A stretch of 64,000 nucleotides of DNA from an uncultured Alphaproteobacteria bacterium (GTDB lineage: Bacteria > Pseudomonadota > Alphaproteobacteria > HIMB59): assembly GCA_902574995.1 (NCBI GenBank), contig CACGPP010000001.1, forward strand, positions 1-64,000, given 5' to 3'. A program made the position numbers and the translations under genes. Of this stretch, positions 1-7,862 are shown piece after piece. The notes beneath the pieces were generated by a model. The model was not told the origin of the DNA. It searched no databases and worked only from the letters and a program-made list of their open reading frames with translations. Position 1 is the first letter of the stretch. Every line of letters starts with the position of its first letter.

Positions 1-243
1 AAAAGTAGATTTTGTAATAATTTTGGATATGGCGTTTTGGTCATGAATTTCTTGCAATATCTCATATGTATTACCTGTATAGATTTCAGCCCCTGCCTCT
101 TTGGCTAAAAAGTATCTATTTTCAATGATTTTGTTACTAAGTTCATAGCCTTCTTTTAAGGTATCATCAAAGATGTAAATAGGATTACCCTCAATACCGG
201 CTGGTACTCTCATGAACTCGTCATATAAATAAATCAAATTCAT
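1..243 (-). CDS. Partial protein, possible photolyase N-terminal (antenna-type) domain
   Basis: An open frame of 81 codons starts at ATG 243 and runs off the left edge without a stop. The visible part reads as an alternating alpha/beta segment: a strand near residues 21-25 (PIYIF), a helix at about 36-50, a strand at 53-55 and a helix at 60-70. This layout resembles the start of the Rossmann-like antenna domain of photolyases/cryptochromes, but I see no diagnostic motif. The start codon overlaps the stop of the upstream FAD-domain photolyase gene by 4 bp (ATGA), so the two are translationally coupled. That coupling is the main reason for suggesting a partner domain. The identity is inference; the existence of a coding frame is well supported. 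Confidence 0.6.
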   Translation of the reverse strand, partial: MNLIYLYDEFMRVPAGIEGNPIYIFDDTLKEGYELSNKIIENRYFLAKEAGAEIYTGNTYEILQEIHDQNAISKIITKSTF

Positions 244-977
244 AAATTGGGAAAGAGCCTCGAACTAATTTCTTCGTAGCTACCATCTATTTCTCGATTT
301 TTCTCAGGTATAATATCTATGCTTCGGTGACAGTATTTGTGAACATTTTCTAAATTAAATATATAAGGTTTTCCTGCAAAGGTGCTCGCGATCCATTGCC
401 AAGAAAAGTTATTACTTGCAATATCTCCATCCAGTAAATGACTCATAAAAAACTTCGCTCCAGCTTGCCACTTCACTCTTCTAAAGTGAACAATATAAGA
501 AGCTAAGTACATGCGTGCATGGTTATGAAGATACCCAGTGTTTGTGAGTTGCTCGATGAAAATATTAATAATCTGTGTTGGTGTTGTTGCCGACATAATA
601 TCCTCAGGTAAGCTATCTTGATATTCTTGAGCTCGAAATCCAGTTTTATATTCTTCTACATCTGTCCATAGTTGACCAGGATGATGGTAGGCATAGCTTC
701 TCCAAAAATCTCTCCATGCTAATTCTTGAATAAACTTTTCACTCTCAACAAATTTATATTTGTCTCGAATATATTGATAGAGCTCTTTGTTAGTGATGAT
801 TCCATATTTTATATGAACTGATAATCTTGAAATTTGTCCATTCAAAAAATTTCTTGTTTTTGCGTAGAGGGATGGATTAAAAGAATTGAATTTTTCCAAT
901 GCATCTTGTCTTGATATCATGGAGCTATTCGAATTTTTCGAAGTTGGTATTAGATCTTGAATACTTGAGATTTTCAC
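240..977 (-). CDS. Photolyase/cryptochrome FAD-binding domain protein (stand-alone)
   Basis: A 245-residue protein equal to the C-terminal FAD-binding half of DNA photolyases, which normally follows an N-terminal antenna domain of about 130-200 residues. Visible motifs are SRLS (50-53), ELAWRDF (85-91), HNHARM (151-156), a Trp at 170 in the place of the electron-transfer Trp, DGDIASNN (183-190) and WQW (193-195). These are the FAD-cradle and Trp-chain signatures of the family. The protein lacks the antenna domain at its own N terminus; the overlapping downstream gene may supply it. It could repair UV-induced pyrimidine dimers or act as a cryptochrome-like protein. It lies 24 bp after pxpC on the same strand. 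ATG start at 977. Confidence 0.85.
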   Translation of the reverse strand: MKISSIQDLIPTSKNSNSSMISRQDALEKFNSFNPSLYAKTRNFLNGQISRLSVHIKYGIITNKELYQYIRDKYKFVESEKFIQELAWRDFWRSYAYHHPGQLWTDVEEYKTGFRAQEYQDSLPEDIMSATTPTQIINIFIEQLTNTGYLHNHARMYLASYIVHFRRVKWQAGAKFFMSHLLDGDIASNNFSWQWIASTFAGKPYIFNLENVHKYCHRSIDIIPEKNREIDGSYEEISSRLFPNL

Positions 978-1001
978 TTTTTATTATACATAAGATCTGT
1001 G

Positions 1002-1880
1002 CTAATAGATTGTTTGTAAATCAAAAGTAATTTTGGTCTCAGGGGGGAGCTGAGAGATTCTTGAAATATCTGCTTCATTTAAAATTGCAATTTTTGGATA
1101 TCCCCCAGTACAAGGAATGTCCCGCATTAATACAATGGGCTGTCCATCACTTGGCACTTGAATAGACCCAGGCAATATTCCTTCAGATAAAATATCATGA
1201 GACTCAGAACTAATAGGACTCTCACCTTTGAGCCTGATACCCATTCGATCACTTTGATTAGTTATTGTAAAAACACTGCTAATAAATGATTGTAGAGTAT
1301 TGTCTGAGAAATATTGAAGTTGAGGACCGGGATAAACTTTGAAGTTGGTTACCTTTTCTAAATCAGGTTTTGGTATAGAGATAAGATTCCAAGAGCTTAC
1401 ATCTCTGCTAATATGAAATGCATCTTCGTTTTTAAGAGGTCGATTAATCGAACCTATTCCTGCTTTTGTGTCAGTAGAGTAACTATTAAGACAAGGCTCT
1501 AACCCAAGTCCATGCTCAAAAGCTATGTATCCATATACTGAGTCTATTGTATTGTGAATAATCAATTCATCGCCCTCAAATAAATTAATACTCTTATAGG
1601 GTTGGCATTCCAGCTGGCTGCTGTTATTTTTCTGAATACTCATATTACAATTACCACCAACACAAATCTTAATTGATCCCTCTTTTACTTTTATTGATGG
1701 TCCCACATATGCAAATTCTATAAATTGATTTTGATGATTGGGTATTATTTTTTGCAACTCTATAATAATTCTTTGGTCCATCGCTCCACTTGGTGAGACT
1801 CCTAAGTGCTGATATTGAAATCTTCCAAAGTCTTGAATCGTTGAATGAGTCCCTGCACGAGTGATTATGATTGAGTTCAT
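1002..1880 (-). CDS. pxpC: 5-oxoprolinase subunit PxpC (KipA/biotin-dependent carboxyltransferase-like)
   Basis: A 292-residue member of the KipA/PxpC family. With PxpA and PxpB it forms the ATP-dependent 5-oxoprolinase that opens 5-oxo-L-proline to glutamate in the cytoplasm. Family features include the early TIQDFGR segment (about residues 15-21) followed by GVSPSGAMD (about 27-35), the SDRMGIRLKG stretch near 210 and the C-terminal QPIVLMRD-CTGGYPKIA region. The length is close to the usual 290-330. The start ATG overlaps the pxpB stop by 4 bp, so the two subunits are coupled. pxpA is encoded divergently just upstream, an unusual split of what is normally one operon. Confidence 0.9.
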   Translation of the reverse strand: MNSIIITRAGTHSTIQDFGRFQYQHLGVSPSGAMDQRIIIELQKIIPNHQNQFIEFAYVGPSIKVKEGSIKICVGGNCNMSIQKNNSSQLECQPYKSINLFEGDELIIHNTIDSVYGYIAFEHGLGLEPCLNSYSTDTKAGIGSINRPLKNEDAFHISRDVSSWNLISIPKPDLEKVTNFKVYPGPQLQYFSDNTLQSFISSVFTITNQSDRMGIRLKGESPISSESHDILSEGILPGSIQVPSDGQPIVLMRDIPCTGGYPKIAILNEADISRISQLPPETKITFDLQTIY

Positions 1881-2596
1881 GACGAGTATTCCTTGATCAA
1901 TTCATTTAATGAAAAATTATATTTTCTAATTTTTTCAAACTCTGAAAGTGATACGGAGTAAAATTTTACTTCATCACCTGGAAGAAAAAGGGAAGGGTAA
2001 GAACTTTGTAAATCAAAAATATCAAATGGTATTTGTCCAATTATATTCCAACCTCCAGGTGAAACTTTTGGATATATACAGGTATGGTTTTTTGCTATAC
2101 CAATGGATCTAGCAGGAATTTTTACCCTTGGAGTAGCTAACCGCGGTGTGATTAATTGGGAGGGAACATCCCCTAAATATGGAAATCCCGGCATGAAGCC
2201 TATATAATATGTATAGTAACGAACTGATGAGTGAAGATTGATAACCTCTTCTTTTGTAATCTGGTGTAGTTCTTGGATGATCTTTATATCTAAAGCAAAA
2301 TTTTCATTATAACATGCCGGTATTCCCCATGTTTTAGTGACTTTTTTGTTAGTTTGAGAGTTTGTCTCTTTCATTTTCATACTAATTTTATCTTTGTTTT
2401 GATCTCTAATTTTTGAATTTTCAAAAATTACAACTATTTTATTGAATGAGGGAATAATGTTTAGTGATGGAAGATTAAGGTTTGAAATATTTAAAAATGT
2501 CTCATTTACCTCCTGTGATATAGATTTTGAGGTTTCATTCCCAAAATCTAAGACTAAACCCCGATCCCCATAAAAATTTATTCCTTTGAAATACAC
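1877..2596 (-). CDS. pxpB: 5-oxoprolinase subunit PxpB (KipI-like)
   Basis: A 239-residue KipI/PxpB family protein, the second subunit of prokaryotic 5-oxoprolinase. The diagnostic segment is GFMPGFPYLGDVP followed by a TPR-x4-PR repeat, a PARSIGIA stretch and SPGGWNIIG, all in the C-terminal half. The start is GTG at 2596; no in-frame ATG exists upstream before a stop. The start lies only about 20 bp from the divergent pxpA start, so both promoters must share or overlap this tiny gap and the opposing coding regions. Downstream it overlaps pxpC by 4 bp. Confidence 0.9.
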   Translation of the reverse strand: MYFKGINFYGDRGLVLDFGNETSKSISQEVNETFLNISNLNLPSLNIIPSFNKIVVIFENSKIRDQNKDKISMKMKETNSQTNKKVTKTWGIPACYNENFALDIKIIQELHQITKEEVINLHSSVRYYTYYIGFMPGFPYLGDVPSQLITPRLATPRVKIPARSIGIAKNHTCIYPKVSPGGWNIIGQIPFDIFDLQSSYPSLFLPGDEVKFYSVSLSEFEKIRKYNFSLNELIKEYSS

Positions 2597-2616
2597 GCTA
2601 ATATCATAATGTAACT

Positions 2617-3393
2617 TTGGTGCATTTGAATAAAATTAATTTAAATTCTGATATCGCAGAAAAAGATCTCAGTTTTTTCGAGACTGTTGATGCGCAGTTA
2701 ATAAATAAAATTAGCTCTGCTAATCTTTCCTGCTTATATCATGGGGGGTCAGAAGACGTTGTTTTTAAAGCACTAAATTACTGTAAAATAAAACGTGTTT
2801 CAGTTGGTGCGCATATTTCTTTTTTAGATAGAGATAATTTTGGGCGCATAAAAATTAATTGGAACAAAAAATTAATCCAAGAAATTGTCAAAGATCAATT
2901 AATTTTTATGCATAATCTTGCCTCTGATATTAATTTTCCCGTAACACATGTTAAGCTTCATGGAGCTTTGAGCAATATGGCATGCGTTGACCAAGACCTT
3001 TCTAGTGAAATAGTAGATGTTTTAAAAAAAAATTACCCATCAATGATATTACTTGCACCAGCTTTAAGTGAACTTGCTAAAATCGGTATGGATAGCAACA
3101 TACCCATTGCCCTTGAGGTTTTTGCAGATCGCACTTATGAAGATGATGCTACTTTAACACCTCGTTCCATTAATGACTCTTTGATAACAGATCCAAGAAG
3201 CGCCAAGGAGCATGTAAAAGCCATGCTTATACAAGGAGGGATTATTTCACGTAATGGGAATACTCTCAAAACAAACATTCATTCAGTTTGTGTTCATTCT
3301 GACACTCAAAATGCCATTGAAATTATTGAGCAAATTTGCATACTCCTTCATGAAATGAAGATAAAAAAAGCAGCTCTTCCAGAATTTTTCTAA
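2617..3393 (+). CDS. pxpA: 5-oxoprolinase subunit PxpA (LamB/YcsF family)
   Basis: A 258-residue LamB/YcsF family protein, the catalytic partner of PxpBC. The signature LNSDIAE is at the N terminus, followed by SSANLSCLYHGG (family norm SANIACGFHAGD), SVGAHISF and FGR. THVKLHGAL and EVFADRTYEDDATLTPR come later. The CGFHAGD box is degenerate here (CLYHGGS). No ATG is available at the N terminus: possible starts are TTG 2617, GTG 2620 and TTG 2626, and none has a clear Shine-Dalgarno. TTG 2626 gives the start closest to the family. The gene is divergent from pxpBC and is followed after 7 bp by a gamma-glutamylcyclotransferase that would supply 5-oxoproline. Confidence 0.88.
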   Translation: MVHLNKINLNSDIAEKDLSFFETVDAQLINKISSANLSCLYHGGSEDVVFKALNYCKIKRVSVGAHISFLDRDNFGRIKINWNKKLIQEIVKDQLIFMHNLASDINFPVTHVKLHGALSNMACVDQDLSSEIVDVLKKNYPSMILLAPALSELAKIGMDSNIPIALEVFADRTYEDDATLTPRSINDSLITDPRSAKEHVKAMLIQGGIISRNGNTLKTNIHSVCVHSDTQNAIEIIEQICILLHEMKIKKAALPEFF

Positions 3394-3400
3394 GACTAAA

Positions 3401-3898
3401 ATGAATAATTATTTTTTTTACGGCACTCTTCGCTCTATTGCAATATTAGAGAAGGTTATAGGAGGAAAAACTGATCACTTAAAAATAACTAAAGCTTTTG
3501 CACCAAAAAGTGAATTGCGTTTAGTCATTAATGAAAACTTCCCTGTAATAATCTTCGGTGAAAATTATTCTGGCGTTGAAGGTATAGTGGTTAAAGGATT
3601 AAGAGAAGAAGATATCGCACGTGTACGTTTTTTCGAGGATGTAGAGTTTTCTCCTAAAACAATGATTATAGACATAGGGGGAACTCATGAAGAGGTTAAT
3701 TATTTTTCACAAAAAGGAGTTGAGCCCTCTTTAGACCCTTGGATCTATGATGAGTGGAAAGAAAAAGAGGAAGCTTTGTCCTTAGTGACAACTGATCTTT
3801 GGATGCAACTTTATGGAAAATATACAGCTGAAGAGGCAGATCAATATTGGAATGACGTAAAAAAGCAGGCATATCATCAATACCTCTCTCAACAATGA
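3401..3898 (+). CDS. Gamma-glutamylcyclotransferase-like protein (AIG2/GGCT fold)
   Basis: A 165-residue protein opening with the YFFYGTLR motif (residues 4-11) that marks the GGCT/AIG2-like fold, and carrying the VEGIVVKGL strand around residue 65 seen in this family. GGCT enzymes release 5-oxoproline from gamma-glutamyl amino acids or glutathione. Placement 7 bp after pxpA fits: the product would be opened to glutamate by PxpABC. The substrate is not shown by sequence. The last codons overlap the next gene by 4 bp (ATGA). Confidence 0.75.
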   Translation: MNNYFFYGTLRSIAILEKVIGGKTDHLKITKAFAPKSELRLVINENFPVIIFGENYSGVEGIVVKGLREEDIARVRFFEDVEFSPKTMIIDIGGTHEEVNYFSQKGVEPSLDPWIYDEWKEKEEALSLVTTDLWMQLYGKYTAEEADQYWNDVKKQAYHQYLSQQ

Positions 3899-4452
3899 AA
3901 ATTATTAATTTAATTTTCTTAATTTCTATATTTTTTACATTTAATTCTTTATCTGATGAAACAACAAGTTGGGAATTATTAAAAGAGGGTGGCAAAGTAG
4001 TTTTTATTCGTCATGCATATGCTCCTGGAGGCGGTGATCCCAATAATTTTGAATTATACGATTGTTCAACACAAAGAAATTTAAATGAACAAGGAATTAA
4101 TCAATCTAAACGAATGGGTATATTATTTTCTAAATATTCTATTCCAATAGACTCTGTTTATTCCAGCGAATGGTGTCGTTGCACAGAAACCGCTCGTCTA
4201 GCATTTGGAAATTTTGAGAGTTTAAGTGCCTTAAATTCAACATTTTCAGCTGATTATCAAAAAAACTATTCAAAACAAATGTCTGAATTAAATCAATTCA
4301 TTAAAAATTGGGACGACAGTCAAGGTAATTTAATTTTTGTAACCCATTATGTAATTGTTGGTGGTTTTCTTGATTATTATCCAAGTTCAGGAGAAATGGT
4401 GATAACAGATAAATCTCTATCAGTTCTTGGCACTATTAAAATAAATTTTTAA
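3895..4452 (+). CDS. Secreted histidine phosphatase family protein
   Basis: A 185-residue histidine phosphatase (phosphoglycerate-mutase-like) with an N-terminal hydrophobic signal segment (about 1-18), so probably periplasmic. Catalytic residues visible: RHA at 39-41 (usual RHG), the SSEWCRCTETA segment near 91-101 with the conserved Arg, and a second catalytic His in FVTHYV near the C terminus. The SSEWCRC form is typical of a bacterial periplasmic branch whose substrate is generally unknown. ATGA overlap with the GGCT gene suggests co-expression, but no biochemical link is evident. It ends against the convergent HupE-like gene. Confidence 0.8.
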   Translation: MKIINLIFLISIFFTFNSLSDETTSWELLKEGGKVVFIRHAYAPGGGDPNNFELYDCSTQRNLNEQGINQSKRMGILFSKYSIPIDSVYSSEWCRCTETARLAFGNFESLSALNSTFSADYQKNYSKQMSELNQFIKNWDDSQGNLIFVTHYVIVGGFLDYYPSSGEMVITDKSLSVLGTIKINF

Positions 4453-5552
4453 AAGAATACTCTTTCAATAAACCAATATAAACCAATCATTGAAATTATA
4501 ATCGAAATAGGAATTTGCAAAAATGCTCTATACCAACTTTGACGTGAAGGTATTATAAAGATAATTGATGCTAAGATAATAATTGCTATCTGTGCTATTT
4601 CTACACCAATGTTAAATGAGATTAAACTTAAAACAAGTTGACTAGTATTTAACCCAATATCTCCCAGCACAAACGCAAAACCTAAACCATGAATTAATCC
4701 AAAAATAAAAATTATTAAATACCGAAGTAAAGTTGAACGTCTTTGAAATATATTCTCAATTGCAACATAGCTTATAGACAATGCTATTAAAGGTTCAACA
4801 ATAGTAGTAGGTATAAAAATTAAATTAAAACTAGCTAGAATAAGTGTGATCGAATGCGCAACTGTAAACATTGTGACTTGAAGTAATAAAGGTTTAAATT
4901 TGATGGCGTAAAAAAAGATACCTATTATGAATAAGATATGGTCAAGTCCCTTAGGAACAATATGCTCTATCCCTAAAACTAAATATTCAATTGTTGTACT
5001 TAAAGCTGAAGACCGTGTCTGTTGGGATATGAGTGATGATCTTTCAGCAGGTTGTAAATAAGTTGTAAATAAAACAGACTCTTTTGATAAATCCTCAAAA
5101 TGTCTAATTACCACGGGACCCAATTCTTTTTCAAATTGAATGGTAAAAGACTCATCTTTTATTTCAAAACCTATGTTTAAAGTTGTATCTCTGGGAAATT
5201 CATCGTTTATTTCTTGAAAAGTATCTACATTTATTAAAGAAAGCGGAATAGTTTCATCTCCAATATTGATTTTAATCTTATCTGTAAATTTATTTTCATT
5301 TTCTATGACCATTTTCTCTACTTCTTCAGTGGAAAGGGCCCGTAACGCATCATATTTTTGAGATTGAGGTGAGTCGTTGGTATCCTGATATAAAGAGGCA
5401 TCAATTTCAGAAAGAACAGTTTCTGCATTTAATTTAAATTCGATTGATGCATTTCCTTCAATAATGGTAATATCCATCACCGCGGGTTTAATTTCGTGTG
5501 AATGCAGAGGAGAGTTCAATGTTAAAATTAGAAAAAATAAGTACTTAATCAT
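4449..5552 (-). CDS. HupE/UreJ-family membrane protein with periplasmic N-terminal domain
   Basis: About 367 residues: a signal peptide, a periplasmic domain of roughly 170 residues beginning HEIKPAV, then six to eight membrane segments. The second half carries the HupE/UreJ signatures: GIEHIVPKGLDHILFI, FTVAHSITL, SYVAIEN and GLIHGLGFA, with conserved His and Asp that in HupE proteins are thought to handle nickel or cobalt. I chose ATG 5552 because it directly starts a normal signal peptide; the longer ATG at 5576 would overlap the divergent gene. A divergent DUF4198 gene starts about 6 bp away, a pairing that suggests metal import. The metal is not identifiable. Confidence 0.75.
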   Translation of the reverse strand: MIKYLFFLILTLNSPLHSHEIKPAVMDITIIEGNASIEFKLNAETVLSEIDASLYQDTNDSPQSQKYDALRALSTEEVEKMVIENENKFTDKIKINIGDETIPLSLINVDTFQEINDEFPRDTTLNIGFEIKDESFTIQFEKELGPVVIRHFEDLSKESVLFTTYLQPAERSSLISQQTRSSALSTTIEYLVLGIEHIVPKGLDHILFIIGIFFYAIKFKPLLLQVTMFTVAHSITLILASFNLIFIPTTIVEPLIALSISYVAIENIFQRRSTLLRYLIIFIFGLIHGLGFAFVLGDIGLNTSQLVLSLISFNIGVEIAQIAIIILASIIFIIPSRQSWYRAFLQIPISIIISMIGLYWFIERVFF

Positions 5553-5558
5553 TCGGTC

Positions 5559-6392
5559 ATGTTTACCAAAATTCATCTAAAAATTCTTTATATTTTTTTG
5601 CTCCTTATTGCTTATTCTATTAGAGCAAACGCTCATGAATTTTGGATCGAGCCTACGCAATATCAACTTAATGATGACTTAATAAATGCTCACTTGAGGG
5701 TAGGACAAGAATTTCAAGGTATGGTTTTAATGTATAATCCACAAGATTTTAAAACATTTAAAATATTATCTGGATCCAAAAACAAAAAAGAAAAAATAAA
5801 GGGCATACTAGGTGATGTGCCTGCAATTAATATAACGACTAATTTAGACAATTTATTAATTATTTATCATGAAACTAAAGATAAATATGTTGATTATAAA
5901 AAGTTTCAAAAATTCGAGGATTTTGTTAATGAAAAAGGTTACCAGCAACTAATCAATACTCATTTTGAGAAAGGATTTCCCGAAAGTAATTTTATTGAGA
6001 GTTATCGTCGTTATGCAAAATCTCTAGTTACACTAAATGGCAGTGAGGGGAAGGATAAAAAAACAGGACTTTTATTTGAATTTGTTTTAGACCAAAATCC
6101 TTACAAAGAATTGAATTCAAAGCAAATGAGTGGAACTTTATATTACAAAAAAAAACCACTAAAAAAAAATCTTGTTACAATTTTTTCGAAATATAAAAAT
6201 ATAAAGTTATCAATTGTAAATACCATAACGGATGATAAAGGAAAATTCACTTTTGATATTGAACCAGGAAGGGAGTATCTTTTAGACTCAGTTGTGATTT
6301 ATCCATTAAAAGCAGACCCAGAAAAAAATGAGCCAATCTGGCATAGTGATTGGGCATCAACAACTTTCTTAATACCTGAGAATAATCTTTAA
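5559..6392 (+). CDS. DUF4198-like periplasmic protein
   Basis: A 277-residue exported protein with a signal segment (about 1-25) ending before HEFWIEP, the characteristic mature N terminus of DUF4198 proteins. The C-terminal 90 residues look like a beta-sandwich (LYYKKKPLKKNL, ITDDKGKFTFDI, GREYLL), as in carboxypeptidase-regulatory-like folds. DUF4198 members often lie beside nickel/cobalt transporters and are thought to help metal binding in the periplasm. The divergent HupE-like neighbour supports this, but it remains inference. The His at the mature N terminus could be a ligand. Confidence 0.7.
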   Translation: MFTKIHLKILYIFLLLIAYSIRANAHEFWIEPTQYQLNDDLINAHLRVGQEFQGMVLMYNPQDFKTFKILSGSKNKKEKIKGILGDVPAINITTNLDNLLIIYHETKDKYVDYKKFQKFEDFVNEKGYQQLINTHFEKGFPESNFIESYRRYAKSLVTLNGSEGKDKKTGLLFEFVLDQNPYKELNSKQMSGTLYYKKKPLKKNLVTIFSKYKNIKLSIVNTITDDKGKFTFDIEPGREYLLDSVVIYPLKADPEKNEPIWHSDWASTTFLIPENNL

Positions 6393-6422
6393 TTATTATT
6401 AATTAGTATAAGATAGATAATT

Positions 6423-6758
6423 ATGATTTTTGCTTTAAAAGTTTTATTAGCTGCTCTTGTGATTGCATTTGCAAGTTGGCTTTCCGGTAAAAAACCTGAG
6501 CTATCTGGATTTATTATTGCTCTTCCAATAGCAAGTATAATAGCCATAGCCTTCTCTTTCTTAGAGCATAAAAATACTGAAAATACTGTAATATTTGCAA
6601 AAAGCATTCTTATTGGAGTACCTGTCTCATATTTATTTTTCTTACCTTTTTTCTTTGCAAAAAATCTCAATATGAATTTTTGGTTAATTTACTTGATTGG
6701 ATTGACTTTACTCGTAATAGGATATTTTGTTCATAAATATATTATGAGTTTAATTTGA
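6423..6758 (+). CDS. Small four-helix membrane protein (GlpM/DUF3147-like, uncertain)
   Basis: 111 residues that are almost entirely membrane: hydrophobic stretches at about 3-20, 28-46, 57-77 and 85-105, with the first followed by SGKKPELSGFI. The size and four-helix layout with a loop after helix 1 resemble GlpM/DUF3147-type proteins of unknown function, but I cannot confirm membership. The stop abuts the next ATG with no gap (TGA then ATG), so it is translationally coupled to the glutathione transferase gene. Confidence 0.6.
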   Translation: MIFALKVLLAALVIAFASWLSGKKPELSGFIIALPIASIIAIAFSFLEHKNTENTVIFAKSILIGVPVSYLFFLPFFFAKNLNMNFWLIYLIGLTLLVIGYFVHKYIMSLI

Positions 6759-7373
6759 ATGTTTGAGTTATTTGCAGACTCAACTCCAAATGCAAGAAAA
6801 ATTTCAATAATGTTAGAGGAGATTAATGAGAGTTATGATTTGACTTTAATTAATTTAAATAAGGGTGAACAATTCAACGAGCAGTTTAAAAAAATTTCTC
6901 CATTTTCAAAAATTCCTGTATTAAGACATGATAATAAGACCATATTTGAGTCTGGTGCTATCTTAATTTACTTGGCAAATTTATCTGGAAAATTTTATGG
7001 CTCAAATCAAAGTTTAACAACCCAGTGGTTGATGGCCCAAATGGGTTATATAGGCCCTATGTTAGGTCAGCATCATCAATTTCATCATTATAATCCCGGT
7101 AAAAGTGATTTTGGTGAAGATAGATATTTTAAAATTGCAGAAACTATATACAAAAATTTAGATGATCATTTATCTATAAATGAATATTTGGCAAATGAAT
7201 ATTCAATTGCAGATATTGCAACATTTCCTTGGATCGCTAGACATCCAATTCATGATATAGGTCTGAATAAATATATCAATCTATTGCGTTGGTATAATCA
7301 AATATCACTTAGACCTGCTGTCTTAAAGGGATATGATCTATTTGAAGATGGCTCAATACCACCACCTGCATAA
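6759..7373 (+). CDS. Glutathione S-transferase (YfcG/GstB-like)
   Basis: 204 residues with the two-domain GST layout. The thioredoxin-like N domain (1-80) has STPNARKISIMLEE at the glutathione site, KIPVL with the cis-Pro, and ESGAILIYLA, which binds the gamma-glutamyl part. The all-helical C domain includes SIADIATFPW with the family N-capping Asp. The ST-PN start is that of YfcG-like disulfide-bond oxidoreductases or GstB-type enzymes. It is 4 bp upstream of a DCC thiol-disulfide protein, and a glutathione/5-oxoproline salvage module lies 3 kb away, so a role in thiol chemistry is reasonable. Substrate unknown. Confidence 0.85.
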   Translation: MFELFADSTPNARKISIMLEEINESYDLTLINLNKGEQFNEQFKKISPFSKIPVLRHDNKTIFESGAILIYLANLSGKFYGSNQSLTTQWLMAQMGYIGPMLGQHHQFHHYNPGKSDFGEDRYFKIAETIYKNLDDHLSINEYLANEYSIADIATFPWIARHPIHDIGLNKYINLLRWYNQISLRPAVLKGYDLFEDGSIPPPA

Positions 7374-7377
7374 TCAA

Positions 7378-7716
7378 ATGAAAGTATACTTTAATGGTTC
7401 ATGTAATATTTGTAATGCAGAGATAAGTCACTATAAAAAGAAAACCTGTAATATAAACTATGTTGATATATCAAAAAATAAAGATGAACATATAAATCAT
7501 CTCTCCAAAAAAGATTTATTTAGAAGAATGCATGTATATCATGATGGAAAAATTTTTTCTGGATCAGAGTCCTTTTTAGTTTTATGGGATACAATTCCAA
7601 GATGGAGATACCTGTCTTTATTGTTGAAGCTACCATTATTTAGACAATTATGGAAAATTGCATACGAAGGTTTAGCTTTACTGCTTTATTTGAAAAACAA
7701 AAAGAAGATTGAGTAG
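7378..7716 (+). CDS. DCC (DUF393) family thiol-disulfide oxidoreductase-like protein
   Basis: 112 residues. The family-defining motif is at the N terminus: FNGSCNIC with a CxxC at residues 9 and 12. Further features are the SGSESFLVLWDTIPRWRYLS region and a hydrophobic C-terminal stretch ending in a basic tail. I place the start at ATG 7378, four bases after the GST stop; an upstream in-frame ATG at 7333 lies inside the GST gene and adds residues foreign to the family. DCC proteins are presumed redox-active; no defined substrate. The stop codon is inside a strong hairpin. Confidence 0.8.
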   Translation: MKVYFNGSCNICNAEISHYKKKTCNINYVDISKNKDEHINHLSKKDLFRRMHVYHDGKIFSGSESFLVLWDTIPRWRYLSLLLKLPLFRQLWKIAYEGLALLLYLKNKKKIE

Positions 7717-7750
7717 AACCATTCTTGAAGAAAACCACAAGAATGGTTCT
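7715..7750. terminator. Perfect 13-bp hairpin between convergent genes
   Basis: AGAACCATTCTTG at 7715-7727 is repeated as its exact reverse complement at 7738-7750, with a 10-nt loop. It covers the stop of the DCC gene and lies between two convergent gene ends (DCC and folC). No T-run follows on either strand, so it is not a textbook intrinsic terminator; it may act as a bidirectional 3'-end stabiliser. The rest of the 7751-7862 gap is AT-rich with nothing else recognised. Confidence 0.6.
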
Positions 7751-7862
7751 GGAGGATTAAGGTTAGTTATTAATTCTTACTTTTCTGAGAAAATTTAGAT
7801 CAATCAATATATATTTATAAATGGGGATATTTTTGCTATTTGGCACTATATAGGGAGAAAAT

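Noticed and set aside
3696..3995. Open frame antisense to the GGCT and phosphatase genes
   Set aside because: No domain signature; it lies opposite two well-supported genes and is explained as a shadow.
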